A DNA stretch of 12,301 nt, from assembly GCA_026125865.1 (NCBI GenBank), contig JAHCKI010000040.1, forward strand, positions 1 through 12,301. The letters run 5' to 3'. Position numbers and translations under genes: made by a program. The stretch is from Rhodospirillales bacterium (lineage in GTDB: Bacteria > Pseudomonadota > Alphaproteobacteria > Rhodospirillales > Defluviicoccaceae). The first letter of the stretch is position 1. Each line of letters starts with the position of its first letter. Below the pieces are notes generated by a model that worked only from the letters and a program-made list of their open reading frames with translations, did not search any database and was not told the origin of the DNA. Positions 1 through 6,599 of the stretch are shown piece by piece.

Positions 1-130
1 TATTTTTTTGATTTTTACACAAAATAATATTTTTCAATGGTTTAGCGCCGATTCGTCTGTGTAAAACCGTGCCCAAAAGGGGACAAATCGTGCAAGACAG
101 CGCCGAAAATGACACAAAATTGGTAGATGG
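1..130. other. AT-rich non-coding left edge with short repeats
   Basis: This stretch is clearly richer in A and T than the rest of the window and holds no supportable gene. It contains an inverted repeat TTTTACAC (13-20) / GTGTAAAA (59-66). It also has direct repeats: ACACAAAAT (17-25 and 112-120), AGCGCCGA (44-51 and 99-106) and TCAATGG (34-40 and 149-155). This could be the regulatory region of a gene to the left of the window, but no product can be assigned. Confidence 0.4.
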
Positions 131-212
131 TCGGAAGGCGAATTCCGCTCAATGGTTGTGACGGATGTGAGGGTGTTCTTGCCGATGGTTGAGAGTGGAA
201 AACCTTTTCCCG

Positions 213-234
213 TCCCCGCGCGGAGCCGCGGGGA
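213..234. repeat. GC-rich palindromic hairpin element
   Basis: Perfect 8-bp arms TCCCCGCG / CGCGGGGA enclose a 6-base loop. The sequence that follows (about 255-300, with GGATCGCCGCGCTCCCTTAGG) resembles the degenerate 'GGATTGCCGCG...GCAATGACG' class of extragenic repeats common in proteobacterial genomes. I recognise the style, not a named family. Confidence 0.5.
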
Positions 235-389
235 GCGAGGCTATCCAGAAAGCGTCGAACGTTCCGGATCGCCGCGCTCCCTTAGGTCACTCGTGATGAA
301 GTACCCTTCATCATCCTTCAAGGACCGCCCTGCGGCGTGAGGTGCTCGCGACAACGAATGTGGACGGCGCTTCATGCCAGCGGCGCGCA

Positions 390-540
390 CCCTCACCCTC
401 CCGCTGACGCGGGCCCCTCCCTCTCCCGCGTTGCGCGGGCGAGGAGTTGTCGGCCGCCACCCGTCCCTCGCCACGAAGGGGAGAGGGATGCGGAGGGTTG
501 CCCCGGCTGCCGCCGGGGCTTACCCGCAGCTGGGTGAGGG
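390..540. repeat. Nested inverted-repeat mosaic (CCCTCACCC...GGGTGAGGG extragenic element)
   Basis: Outer arms CCCTCACCC (390-398) and GGGTGAGGG (532-540) are perfect inverted copies. Inside them lie a second pair, TCCCTCTCCC (418-427) / GGGAGAGGGA (479-488), and three compact hairpins: CCCGC-TGAC-GCGGG (400-413), CCCGCG-TTG-CGCGGG (425-439) and GCCCCGGC-TGCC-GCCGGGGC (500-519). The pattern matches a known style of multi-copy intergenic repeat in Alpha- and Betaproteobacteria. Open frames across it give proline/arginine-rich products typical of spurious annotations, so I do not call genes here. Confidence 0.7.
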
Positions 541-586
541 GACTGCAGGCGACGGATTTGGTGAGAGTGTCGGCGGCGTCCTCCAA

Positions 587-739
587 ACCGTCTTTGCGAG
601 CCGGCGCGGCAATCCATCGGCGACGACGGCGAGGAGGCGCGCTGGTGGTCCGGTGGCGGATACGTGGATCGCCCCAGCGCTCACGCGCTTCTTGATGACA
701 CGGTTGAGTTGACGGTGCCTTTTTCCACCGTCTTTGCGA
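587..739 (+). repeat. Two copies of a 13-bp direct repeat, remnants of an extragenic repeat
   Basis: ACCGTCTTTGCGA occurs exactly at 587-599 and 727-739, 140 bp apart. Both resemble the 'CGTCATTGCGAG' end of the extragenic repeat type seen near 255-300, and the first is followed by GGCAATCCATCGG as in that type. Nothing else is supportable between 541 and 783. Confidence 0.45.
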
Positions 740-783
740 AACCGCGTCAAGGCGTCACTGTAAATAGAGAACTCGTCGCGGGC

Positions 784-888
784 CTATTGGCCCTGAAAAT
801 ATGCACCGAATACGTACATCGTCACAAGAATGGCGACGGCGGCGGCGGCATAGGGGGCGACTTTCGCGATACTTCGATCCCAGTTCAT
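784..888 (-). CDS. Small single-pass membrane protein (34 aa), unknown function
   Basis: I do not recognise this protein. On the reverse strand an ATG at 888 opens a 34-codon frame ending in TAG. A purine-rich AAAGAGG lies 7 bases upstream, a credible ribosome binding site. The product starts with a short polar, basic head (MNWDRSIAKV), continues with about 20 hydrophobic residues (roughly 11-31, including four consecutive alanines) and ends in a polar FQGQ tail. That predicts one transmembrane helix with the N-terminus in the cytoplasm. It stands alone in a repeat-rich region, upstream of and divergent from the dehydrogenase gene. The case for a real gene rests on the binding site, the clean start and the helix; homologues were not checked. 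It could also be a chance frame. Confidence 0.5.
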   Translation of the reverse strand: MNWDRSIAKVAPYAAAAVAILVTMYVFGAYFQGQ

Positions 889-1220
889 CTCAAAGCCTCT
901 TTCGGTTGTAAGATCCCGTCCCTTTCCGGACAGTTCCTCCTGGGTTTTTATTGCCGCGACATTCGGATCGCGGGATTGAACGCGTGCACTATACCCAAAC
1001 CCTCATATGGAACCGTTACGGGTTTATTGCAATGCAGCATTGCCGAAAACGGGTATCTCATCGCCACCCGTAGTGCCCGGATGCTCTCTCGCACATTCCA
1101 GGCGACCAGTTCGAGTCACCCGATCGCAAGGAAATGCTCTACAGTGAGCGATAGCGAGAGCACACAAGCGCGTCTCGCCGCGGAAGATCGCGTGGAAGAA
1201 TGCAGGGAGGATACCGTTCA
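889..1220. other. Divergent intergenic region with a 15-bp palindrome
   Basis: No gene is supportable on either strand. The notable element is a perfect palindrome, GCAATGC-A-GCATTGC (1029-1043), about 180 bases upstream of the dehydrogenase start, which fits a dimeric repressor or activator site. A TATAGT reading toward the small reverse-strand gene lies at about 983-988, but I see no convincing -35 box. A GGGAGG sequence near 1205 serves as the dehydrogenase ribosome binding site. Confidence 0.4.
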
Positions 1221-2177
1221 ATGACCCGCATCGTTTTTTTGGACCGAGACACAATCGGACCCTCCATCCAATTGACCCGTCCCAACGCGGATCACGAATG
1301 GCAAACCTACGACCGGACCGCGATCGATCAGATCGTCGACCGGCTGGCCGGCGCTGAGATCGCCATCGTCAACAAGGTTCCCATGCGGCGCGAAACTCTG
1401 GAGCGGTTGCCGAAGCTGAAGTTCATTTCCGTTGCGGCGACCGGCTACGACGTCATCGACGTGGAGGCCTGTCGAGACAAGGGGATCACGGTGTCCAACG
1501 TTCGCGGCTACGCCGTGAACACGGTGCCCGAGCACACCATGGCACTCATCCTGGCCTTGCGGCGGTCCCTGATTGGCTACCGTACCGACGTGATCGCCGG
1601 GGAATGGCAGAAAGCCGGACAATTCTGCTTCTTCAACTATCCGATCCGTGATCTCGCCGGCAGCCGTATCGGCATCATCGGCGAAGGGTCGATCGGTCAG
1701 TCCGTGGCCAAGTTGGCAAGCGCCTTCGGCATGATTCCGATGTTCGCGGCGCACAAGGGCAAGACGGGACTGGGACCGCTGTATACGCCGTTCGATGAGG
1801 TGATCGAGACATCGGACGTCATCACGTTGCACGCGCCGCTGACACCCGCGACGCGTGACACTCTCGCCATGCCCGAGTTTCGGCGCATGGCCCGCCGTCC
1901 CCTGATCATCAACTGCGCCCGCGGCGGCTTGGTGAACGAAGCGGATCTGGTCACGGCCTTGGACGAAGGCCTCATATCGGGTGTCGGCTTCGACGTCCTC
2001 ACCACCGAGCCTCCGGCCGCCGACAATCCGCTCCTCGCTATCCTCGAACGCCCCAACGTCATCGTCACACCACACGTCGCCTGGGCGAGCGAGGAAGCGA
2101 TGCAGACCGTGTGGGACCAAGTGGTCGAAAGCATCGACGCCTTTTTGGCGGGATCCCCCATCAGGACGATCTGCTGA
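1221..2177 (+). CDS. D-2-hydroxyacid dehydrogenase (glycerate/hydroxypyruvate reductase type)
   Basis: A cytoplasmic NAD(P)-dependent oxidoreductase that likely interconverts a 2-keto acid and a D-2-hydroxy acid, such as hydroxypyruvate/glyoxylate and glycerate/glycolate. At 318 residues it has the family's usual size. The Rossmann glycine motif GEGSIG lies at 154-159, and the catalytic triad is visible: Arg234 in NCARGG, Glu263 in TTEPP and His285 in TPHVAWAS. The N-terminal SVAATGYDVIDVEAC segment is typical of the glycerate dehydrogenase branch. I chose ATG 1221 over an ATG seven codons upstream because GGGAGG lies at the right distance from it. After the glycine motif, the position that normally holds an NAD-selecting aspartate reads AAHKGK, so NADP use is plausible. 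The gene converges on a glycerate kinase gene 35 bases away. Exact substrate not proven. Confidence 0.93.
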   Translation: MTRIVFLDRDTIGPSIQLTRPNADHEWQTYDRTAIDQIVDRLAGAEIAIVNKVPMRRETLERLPKLKFISVAATGYDVIDVEACRDKGITVSNVRGYAVNTVPEHTMALILALRRSLIGYRTDVIAGEWQKAGQFCFFNYPIRDLAGSRIGIIGEGSIGQSVAKLASAFGMIPMFAAHKGKTGLGPLYTPFDEVIETSDVITLHAPLTPATRDTLAMPEFRRMARRPLIINCARGGLVNEADLVTALDEGLISGVGFDVLTTEPPAADNPLLAILERPNVIVTPHVAWASEEAMQTVWDQVVESIDAFLAGSPIRTIC

Positions 2178-2212
2178 ATTCCGGGCTTTGCGGTTCGGAA
2201 GAACGTTCGCCC

Positions 2213-3502
2213 CTAACCCATTGCGTCGGGTATAACGTTACCGGCAACGAAAATCGCGCGGAAGTCGTTGACGTTTGTCATCGTCGGACCGGTGATGAGG
2301 GAGCTGCCGAGGGCCTCGAAGAAGCCATGGCCGTCGTTGTTGGCTAATGAATCGTGAGGATTGATCCCCATGGCCCAGGCGCGGTCCAGCGTGTCCGGCG
2401 AAACGAGGGCGCCGGCGATTTCCTCGGCGCCGTCAACGCCATCGGTATCCCCCGCGACGGCATGAACGCCGGCTTCGCCCCGCAAGGCAATGGCCAGCGC
2501 CAGAAGAAACTCGACATTGCGCCCGCCGCGGCCGGTTCCACGCAACGTGACCGTGGTTTCACCGCCCGAGAGCAGGATGCACGGCGGCGCGAACGGCATC
2601 CCGCGCCGCGCGACCTGCAAAGCCATGCCGGCCATCACCGTCCCCACCTCGCGCGCCTCGCCCTCGATGCTGTCACCGAGAATATGGGCAGGAATGCCGG
2701 CTTTCCGAGCCACCGCAGCGGCGGCCTCAAGCGCCTTCTGGGGTGTCGCAATGAGATGGGTTTCCACCCTCGCCAGTCGGGGATCCTCGGGTTTCACGCT
2801 TTCGCCGCGGCCCGTTTGCAGGATGTCAAGCACGCGGGGCGGCAAGGAAATCTGATAGCGGTCGACGATCGCCAGGGCATCGGCGCAGGTGGTGGGATCG
2901 CCGACCGTGGCTCCCGAAGCGATGACCGCGGGGTCGTCTCCCGGAACATCGGAAATCAGCAAATTGACGACGCGCGCCGGATGGCAGGCGGCCGCGAGCC
3001 GGCCGCCCTTGATCGCCGAGAGGTGGCGCCGAACGATGTTCATTTCGGTGATCGTGGCCCCACACCGCAACAACTGTCTGTTCAGATCCTGCTTGTCTTC
3101 AAGGGTGAGGCCATCCAACGGCAACGGCAACAGCGCCGACCCGCCGCCCGAGATCAGGAACAGAACCAGGTCGTCCGTCGACAGGCCCTTGACCCGGCCC
3201 AGCGCTCGAATGGCGGCTTCCATCCCCGCGCTGTCCGGCACCGGATGCGCCGCCTCGACGATTTCGATGGATCGGCACGGTACCGCGTAGCCGTAGCGAG
3301 TGACCACCAAGCCTTCCACCGGTCCCTGCCAGTGGTCTTCCACCGCTTTGGCCATCGCGGCGGAGGCCTTACCTGCGCCGATGACCAACAACCGTCCCTT
3401 CGGAGGTTTTGGCAGGTGTTGCGGCACGCAAATATCCGGTTGAGCCGATGCGACAGCCGCATCGAACAACCGCCGCAACAATACTTCGGGAAGCTCAGTC
3501 AT
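2213..3502 (-). CDS. Glycerate 2-kinase, MOFRL family (TtuD/GckA-like)
   Basis: Phosphorylates D-glycerate with ATP, probably to 2-phosphoglycerate, feeding glyoxylate- or serine-derived carbon into lower glycolysis; cytoplasmic. The 429-residue length fits the family. Visible signatures are GAGKAS (42-47, with the conserved lysine), SGGGSAL (118-124), VRRHLSAIKGGRLA (157-170) and SDVPGDD (184-190). The C-terminal MOFRL domain follows, with SGGETTV (312-318), GGRN (326-329), GDTDGVDG (351-358) and GPTMTNVND (405-413). The ATG at 3502 begins MTELPEVLLR, typical of the family. No strong ribosome binding site precedes it; the open frame runs further upstream, but that part looks non-coding. The convergent dehydrogenase fits a glycerate pathway. 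The long forward frame antisense to this gene is a codon-bias shadow. Confidence 0.94.
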   Translation of the reverse strand: MTELPEVLLRRLFDAAVASAQPDICVPQHLPKPPKGRLLVIGAGKASAAMAKAVEDHWQGPVEGLVVTRYGYAVPCRSIEIVEAAHPVPDSAGMEAAIRALGRVKGLSTDDLVLFLISGGGSALLPLPLDGLTLEDKQDLNRQLLRCGATITEMNIVRRHLSAIKGGRLAAACHPARVVNLLISDVPGDDPAVIASGATVGDPTTCADALAIVDRYQISLPPRVLDILQTGRGESVKPEDPRLARVETHLIATPQKALEAAAAVARKAGIPAHILGDSIEGEAREVGTVMAGMALQVARRGMPFAPPCILLSGGETTVTLRGTGRGGRNVEFLLALAIALRGEAGVHAVAGDTDGVDGAEEIAGALVSPDTLDRAWAMGINPHDSLANNDGHGFFEALGSSLITGPTMTNVNDFRAIFVAGNVIPDAMG

Positions 3503-3549
3503 GGTGTCGTTTCTATCGCCACAAGCACTGATTGTCTTCCGCCGATCTT

Positions 3550-3565
3550 GAAATTGGAAAATTTC
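3550..3565. promoter_or_regulatory. Palindrome upstream of the glycerate kinase gene (operator candidate)
   Basis: GAAATT-GGAA-AATTTC is a perfect 6+6 inverted repeat in an otherwise GC-rich spacer, 48 bases upstream of the kinase start. Position and symmetry suit a regulator site for the kinase gene. No known regulator consensus is recognised. Confidence 0.3.
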
Positions 3566-3683
3566 TCGAGGGCGCGGACCATGGACGAGTGGTCCCACAC
3601 TTTGCCGCCAAGTGCCGCACAGGCGCTGAACAATTCCAACCCGTTTCGCATTCACCGCAAACTCGGGTTCGAGCCTTCGCTCC

Positions 3684-3712
3684 GCAACCGCAATGCAACC
3701 GTAATGCAATTG
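3684..3712 (+). repeat. Tandem 11-bp direct repeats (iteron-like)
   Basis: GCAACCGCAAT (3684-3694), GCAACCGTAAT (3695-3705) and a partial third unit GCAATTG (3706-3712) follow without gaps. A spacing of about one helical turn puts equivalent bases on the same DNA face, as in activator or repressor arrays. They lie between the divergent glycerate kinase and hypothetical genes and abut a -35-like TTGACT. Confidence 0.45.
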
Positions 3713-3738
3713 ACTGAAACGCATTGGGGAGAGAAGAT
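3710..3738 (+). promoter_or_regulatory. Weak candidate sigma70-like promoter for the hypothetical gene
   Basis: TTGACT (3710-3715, five of six matches to the -35 consensus) is followed after 17 bases by GAAGAT (3733-3738, only three matches to the -10 consensus). It sits directly downstream of the tandem repeats and about 90 bases before the 339-residue gene. The poor -10 suggests that, if real, it needs an activator. Confidence 0.25.
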
Positions 3739-3829
3739 CGGGCGCACGGAGCGAATAGCGTACAGACAAACACGTTCCGGGGATCCCATCGCGGGCGGAG
3801 GGGGGTCCCAGAATCCGGGGCAAACGACC

Positions 3830-4849
3830 ATGGAAGCACAGACGGCGAAGGCGCTGACTGAATTGGCGCAGGACATGCTTCGCGATGACGAAGCGGTCTG
3901 GAGCGTGGGAACCGTTGGCGCCGCTTGCGAATTCCATCGCGTCGACGGTGAACCGGTTTCCTTCGTTCGGCAGGATACCGCTGGAGCAACAATCGTAACG
4001 CCTCGCGGCGCCTTGAGGTTCGCGGTTCCCGTTGGTGCGCGCGCCGTTGCCTATGAACAGTTGAGTGCAAAGCCGAATACGTGGCGTCAAAGCATCGCTT
4101 TTTGTCTGCGCGACAGGGCCGCCGCCTTGGCGAACCGAACCGGCATCACAGAGATCGGACCGGATGGGAACGCCTTACGATCCGGAGATTGCGAAAAGCC
4201 CATGTTCGACCTCGGTATCGGTGTTCCGTTCGCCGACTTTTGCGTCCGCACCGACGACCCGTCGCTTCTTCGCATTTTGCGCCGGGGTGAGGGCCGGAGC
4301 ATCCTCACCGGTGAGAGCGGTGAACTGGACGCCATCAAGGCGGCAAATCCTGATCGGGTTTGTTTGACGGCGGTGGCGCGGATCGAGGTCTTTCAGCCGA
4401 TCATCGCTGACGCGGATGCTCAACCGGCGCCGAGAGGGCCGCGCGCGTATTTGTCACCGGAGCAATTGGCGAACGGCAGAGCCCACGCCGTCGATGTGCC
4501 GATTCCGGACGGCTGGGTGCCCGTGTTGACGGTACATACGGGAAGTCCCGTTATCGATGCGGACGGCTGCCCGCGAGCCGTCGATGTGGATCGGTACAAG
4601 GCGTTTCAGCACCTGCTCGAACACTATGCGCCGCGCGGTTACATGGAAGAGAAGCTGCTGATCACGTCAGCCGTGGTCTCCGGCTTGGAGCCCGCGAGCT
4701 ATCCCGTTGCCGACGAACCCGGTCCTCGGCACGCGGCCCGCATCGCGTTGCGGCAGTTGTTCCACACCCGCCCGGACGTGCCGAATTTGGACGCCTGGCT
4801 TGAAGAATTCGATGGCGACAGGGGGCGTGTCCACTCCCACAGCGTTTAG
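3830..4849 (+). CDS. Conserved protein of unknown function (339 aa; DUF6925-like)
   Basis: No function can be assigned. From memory the pattern WSVGTVGAACEFHR near the N-terminus, RGALRFAVPVGARAVAYE, TEIGPDGNALR, MFDLGIGVP, VCVRTDD-like and EVFQPI segments resemble a family carried as DUF6925, mostly in Alphaproteobacteria; this was not checked. There is no signal peptide or membrane helix, so the protein is probably cytoplasmic. I chose ATG 3830 (MEAQTAKALTELAQDML) because the resemblance begins there and a GGGG-rich stretch lies just upstream. The frame is open for about 1.5 kb further upstream, but that part is the mirror of the glycerate kinase gene. The gene ends 140 bases before the copper cluster and may be transcribed separately. 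Confidence 0.75.
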   Translation: MEAQTAKALTELAQDMLRDDEAVWSVGTVGAACEFHRVDGEPVSFVRQDTAGATIVTPRGALRFAVPVGARAVAYEQLSAKPNTWRQSIAFCLRDRAAALANRTGITEIGPDGNALRSGDCEKPMFDLGIGVPFADFCVRTDDPSLLRILRRGEGRSILTGESGELDAIKAANPDRVCLTAVARIEVFQPIIADADAQPAPRGPRAYLSPEQLANGRAHAVDVPIPDGWVPVLTVHTGSPVIDADGCPRAVDVDRYKAFQHLLEHYAPRGYMEEKLLITSAVVSGLEPASYPVADEPGPRHAARIALRQLFHTRPDVPNLDAWLEEFDGDRGRVHSHSV

Positions 4850-4989
4850 TCGCGCGACGACACCAATGGCATACCAGCCCGACTGACTTTCGCAAACACT
4901 GGAGGCGAACTCCAATAGTTGCTCAAATCCGTTCCAGGCTGTACACCCTGAGAGCGAACGGAAAGCCATAAGACAGAGCGGGAAATCCT
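4850..4989. other. Intergenic spacer before the copper cluster
   Basis: Contains a small perfect hairpin TGGAG-GCGAA-CTCCA (4900-4914). A poor promoter-like pair follows, TTGCTC and TACACC 17 bases apart (about 4919-4947). I see no sequence I can identify as a CueR, CsoR or Zur site. This is where a promoter for the operon starting at 4990 would be expected. Confidence 0.3.
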
Positions 4990-5403
4990 GTGAGGGACGG
5001 AAGCCGGGGAAACGTGTTTCGCGGAAACGGAGCGCCGCGTCGTATTGGGGCTTGGCTCGGGCTCTTGGCCATCTTTGCCACCATCCTAATTCCGCTTGGC
5101 CAAGCCATTCCCGCTGAAAACAGCCCGCTCGGAATTGGCGGCTACCTCATTGTCTGTACGGGCCTTGGCATCAAGGCAATTCCCGTTGACGACGGAAACG
5201 GCAAGAGTGGCGACGAAAGCCGGTCAGTCTGCCCGATCTGCCAGATTACGGCGCTTGGAAAAAGTCTCGTGGCACCTGCCGATACGTCGGTGCCGATGCC
5301 GTTGTCTCGTCATATGGTCGCGTTGCCATCTTTGGTATCGGGTGTGACGGCGGCAGGCGTCATCCTCGCCCCACGCGTTCGCGCGCCTCCTCACGCTGCC
5401 TGA
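4990..5403 (+). CDS. DUF2946 family protein (copper-cluster associated)
   Basis: A short secreted or membrane-anchored protein of 137 residues. A basic N-terminus is followed by a hydrophobic segment (about 19-40, IGAWLGLLAIFATILIPLGQ) that can act as signal peptide or anchor. The family signature follows: VCTGLGIK with Cys56, then CPICQ with Cys81 and Cys84. DUF2946 proteins commonly lie beside copper-type TonB receptors and PCuAC genes, and the cysteines suggest metal or redox handling; the biochemical role is unknown. The start is GTG 4990, with GCGGGA six bases upstream; GTG 5014 is an alternative. It is the first gene of a five-gene same-strand cluster. A run of eight C (5411-5418) follows the stop. 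Confidence 0.85.
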   Translation: MRDGSRGNVFRGNGAPRRIGAWLGLLAIFATILIPLGQAIPAENSPLGIGGYLIVCTGLGIKAIPVDDGNGKSGDESRSVCPICQITALGKSLVAPADTSVPMPLSRHMVALPSLVSGVTAAGVILAPRVRAPPHAA

Positions 5404-5500
5404 TTTCCTTCCCCCCCCTATCACAACATTTCGAACGAGGAGTGGTGCGCCTTTGGCGCGATGCTTCATGCGCACTGCCTTCAACCAGTGGGAGAATACA

Positions 5501-6007
5501 ATGATGAGAAACTTCCTGAAATCAATGAGTGCCGCCATTCTGTTTGCCGCCATGTCCGCCGGCTCTGCCCTGGCCGCCGACGCGGCCGTGGGTAATATCG
5601 TGGTGCAAGGGCCTTGGGCTCGGGCGTCGGCGAGCATGGCCAAGGCCGGCGCCGCCTTCATGACCATTGAGAACAAGGGAAGCGCCTTGGACCGATTGGT
5701 TTCCGCGTCTGCCGACGTGTCCGACAAAGTCGAACTCCACACCCATATCAAGGAGGGCGATGTCATGAAGATGCGCCAGGTCGAGGCAATCGATGTCCCG
5801 GCGGGCGGCACCACCGAACTGAAGCCCGGTGGCTTACATGTCATGTTCATGGGCCTGAAGCACCCGTTGAACGAAGGCGAAAGTTTTCCGCTGACCCTGA
5901 GTTTCGAGGGCGCCGGGGAGGTCACCGTCGATGTCGTGGTGAAGGAGGCCGGCGCCATGGGACTTGGTCACGGCCACGGAAACATGAATAAGGGCGACAA
6001 GATGTAG
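5501..6007 (+). CDS. Periplasmic copper chaperone PCuAC (copper chaperone PCu(A)C)
   Basis: Binds copper in the periplasm and, in characterised relatives, delivers Cu(I) to the CuA site of cytochrome oxidase or to other cuproproteins. The 168-residue product has a Sec signal peptide ending near ALA-ADA (residue 25). It carries an exact copy of the family ligand pattern H-X10-M-X21-H-X-M: His80, Met91, His113 and Met115. The tail GLGHGHGNMNKGDKM is His/Met-rich, as in PCuAC proteins with extended copper-binding ends. The ATG at 5501 has GGGAG six bases upstream; a start 16 codons earlier would put charged residues ahead of the signal peptide. The leader carries a small GCGCC-TTT-GGCGC hairpin (5447-5459). 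It lies between two DUF2946 genes, upstream of a copper-type receptor. Confidence 0.95.
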   Translation: MMRNFLKSMSAAILFAAMSAGSALAADAAVGNIVVQGPWARASASMAKAGAAFMTIENKGSALDRLVSASADVSDKVELHTHIKEGDVMKMRQVEAIDVPAGGTTELKPGGLHVMFMGLKHPLNEGESFPLTLSFEGAGEVTVDVVVKEAGAMGLGHGHGNMNKGDKM

Positions 6008-6045
6008 GAAGGCCGCGGTTGGCGGAATGATTGGGCGCTAGCCAA

Positions 6046-6528
6046 GTGAGCCGGACACGTCAAATTCCTGGAAAGATCCTGGGTCGGGGCGGGTCGCGCC
6101 TGCGCGCGGCTGCCTCCGGTTCGGGCAGGCGGGCCCTCACGGCTCGGCAGCGGTGCGTCAGTTGGCTCGCTCTTCTCGGATTGCTGACGTTTCTGTTTGT
6201 GCCGCTGTTCCATCAGCCGATTGACGCCGGGTCGATCGGCGATGGCGGGGCCGCGAATTTGGTGCCGATCTGTACGCTTTCCGGAATCAAGTTTGTCCGG
6301 ATACCGTTGCCCGACGGCGACGTCCCGGACGCGCCGGACCTTGCTTACCCAAAATGTCCGATTTGTCGGATTCTCCAATCGATTGACTTTCCACTCCCGA
6401 CGGCGAGTGCCGTCATTGCGTCCCCGTGCGAGCGCTTCGAGCCATTTATCCAGATCGCCGAGACGACGATCGTCGATCAGGTCATCCGCGCACGGCCACC
6501 TGCCCGCGCTCCTCCCAAGTTAACGTGA
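6046..6528 (+). CDS. Second DUF2946 family protein
   Basis: A diverged paralogue of the protein encoded at 4990. It shares the order hydrophobic segment (CVSWLALLGLLTFLFVPLF), then PICTLSGIK, then KCPICR, so the lone cysteine and the CPxC pair are in equivalent places. An arginine-rich N-terminus before the hydrophobic segment predicts the N-terminus inside and the cysteine part exported. The start is uncertain: GTG 6046 (160 residues) lacks a clear ribosome binding site, while TTG 6031 (165 residues) has GGCGGA just upstream. It begins 38 bases after the PCuAC gene and ends 71 bases before the receptor gene, so co-transcription is likely. Function unknown; copper handling is inferred from context. 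Confidence 0.8.
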   Translation: MSRTRQIPGKILGRGGSRLRAAASGSGRRALTARQRCVSWLALLGLLTFLFVPLFHQPIDAGSIGDGGAANLVPICTLSGIKFVRIPLPDGDVPDAPDLAYPKCPICRILQSIDFPLPTASAVIASPCERFEPFIQIAETTIVDQVIRARPPARAPPKLT

Positions 6529-6561
6529 ATTCTTATCTTATTCCGTCAATTAACTGAATTC
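6520..6561 (+). promoter_or_regulatory. Near-identical direct repeats ahead of the receptor gene
   Basis: TTAACGTGAATTC (6520-6532, overlapping the stop of the previous gene) and TTAACTGAATTC (6550-6561) differ by one inserted G and start 30 bases apart, about three helical turns. They sit in an AT-rich spacer 39-80 bases ahead of the receptor start. This suits a regulator site or an internal promoter region; no known consensus is recognised. Confidence 0.3.
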
Positions 6562-6599
6562 GTGTTTATTTCCGACATTCGGAAACGGGAGGAGGAGAC

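Noticed and set aside
241..712. Several overlapping open frames on both strands in the repeat region
   Set aside because: Products are Arg/Pro/Gly-rich strings such as PHPSPLRGEGR, the usual spurious translation of this palindromic extragenic repeat.
784..888. The small membrane peptide as a methanobactin precursor or CydX-like oxidase subunit
   Set aside because: It has no cysteine and no MbnB/MbnC neighbours, so it is not a methanobactin precursor; it does not resemble CydX and no oxidase genes are nearby.
664..1224. 186-codon + strand frame before the dehydrogenase gene
   Set aside because: No ribosome binding site, no recognisable motifs, mixed composition; it overlaps the better-supported small reverse-strand gene and a regulatory-looking palindrome.
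2354..3829. Long + strand open frame running antisense through the glycerate kinase gene into the 339-residue gene
   Set aside because: The upstream part mirrors a well-supported kinase on the other strand and has arginine/glutamine-rich composition without motifs. Only the part from 3830 looks like protein.
5411..5418. Run of eight C as a possible phase-variation switch
   Set aside because: It lies just after a stop codon and well before the next ribosome binding site, so slippage would not change a reading frame; at most it is a sequencing-error hotspot.
5224..5958. 244-codon reverse frame across the PCuAC gene
   Set aside because: Shadow of PCuAC, which has an exact copper-ligand motif and signal peptide.
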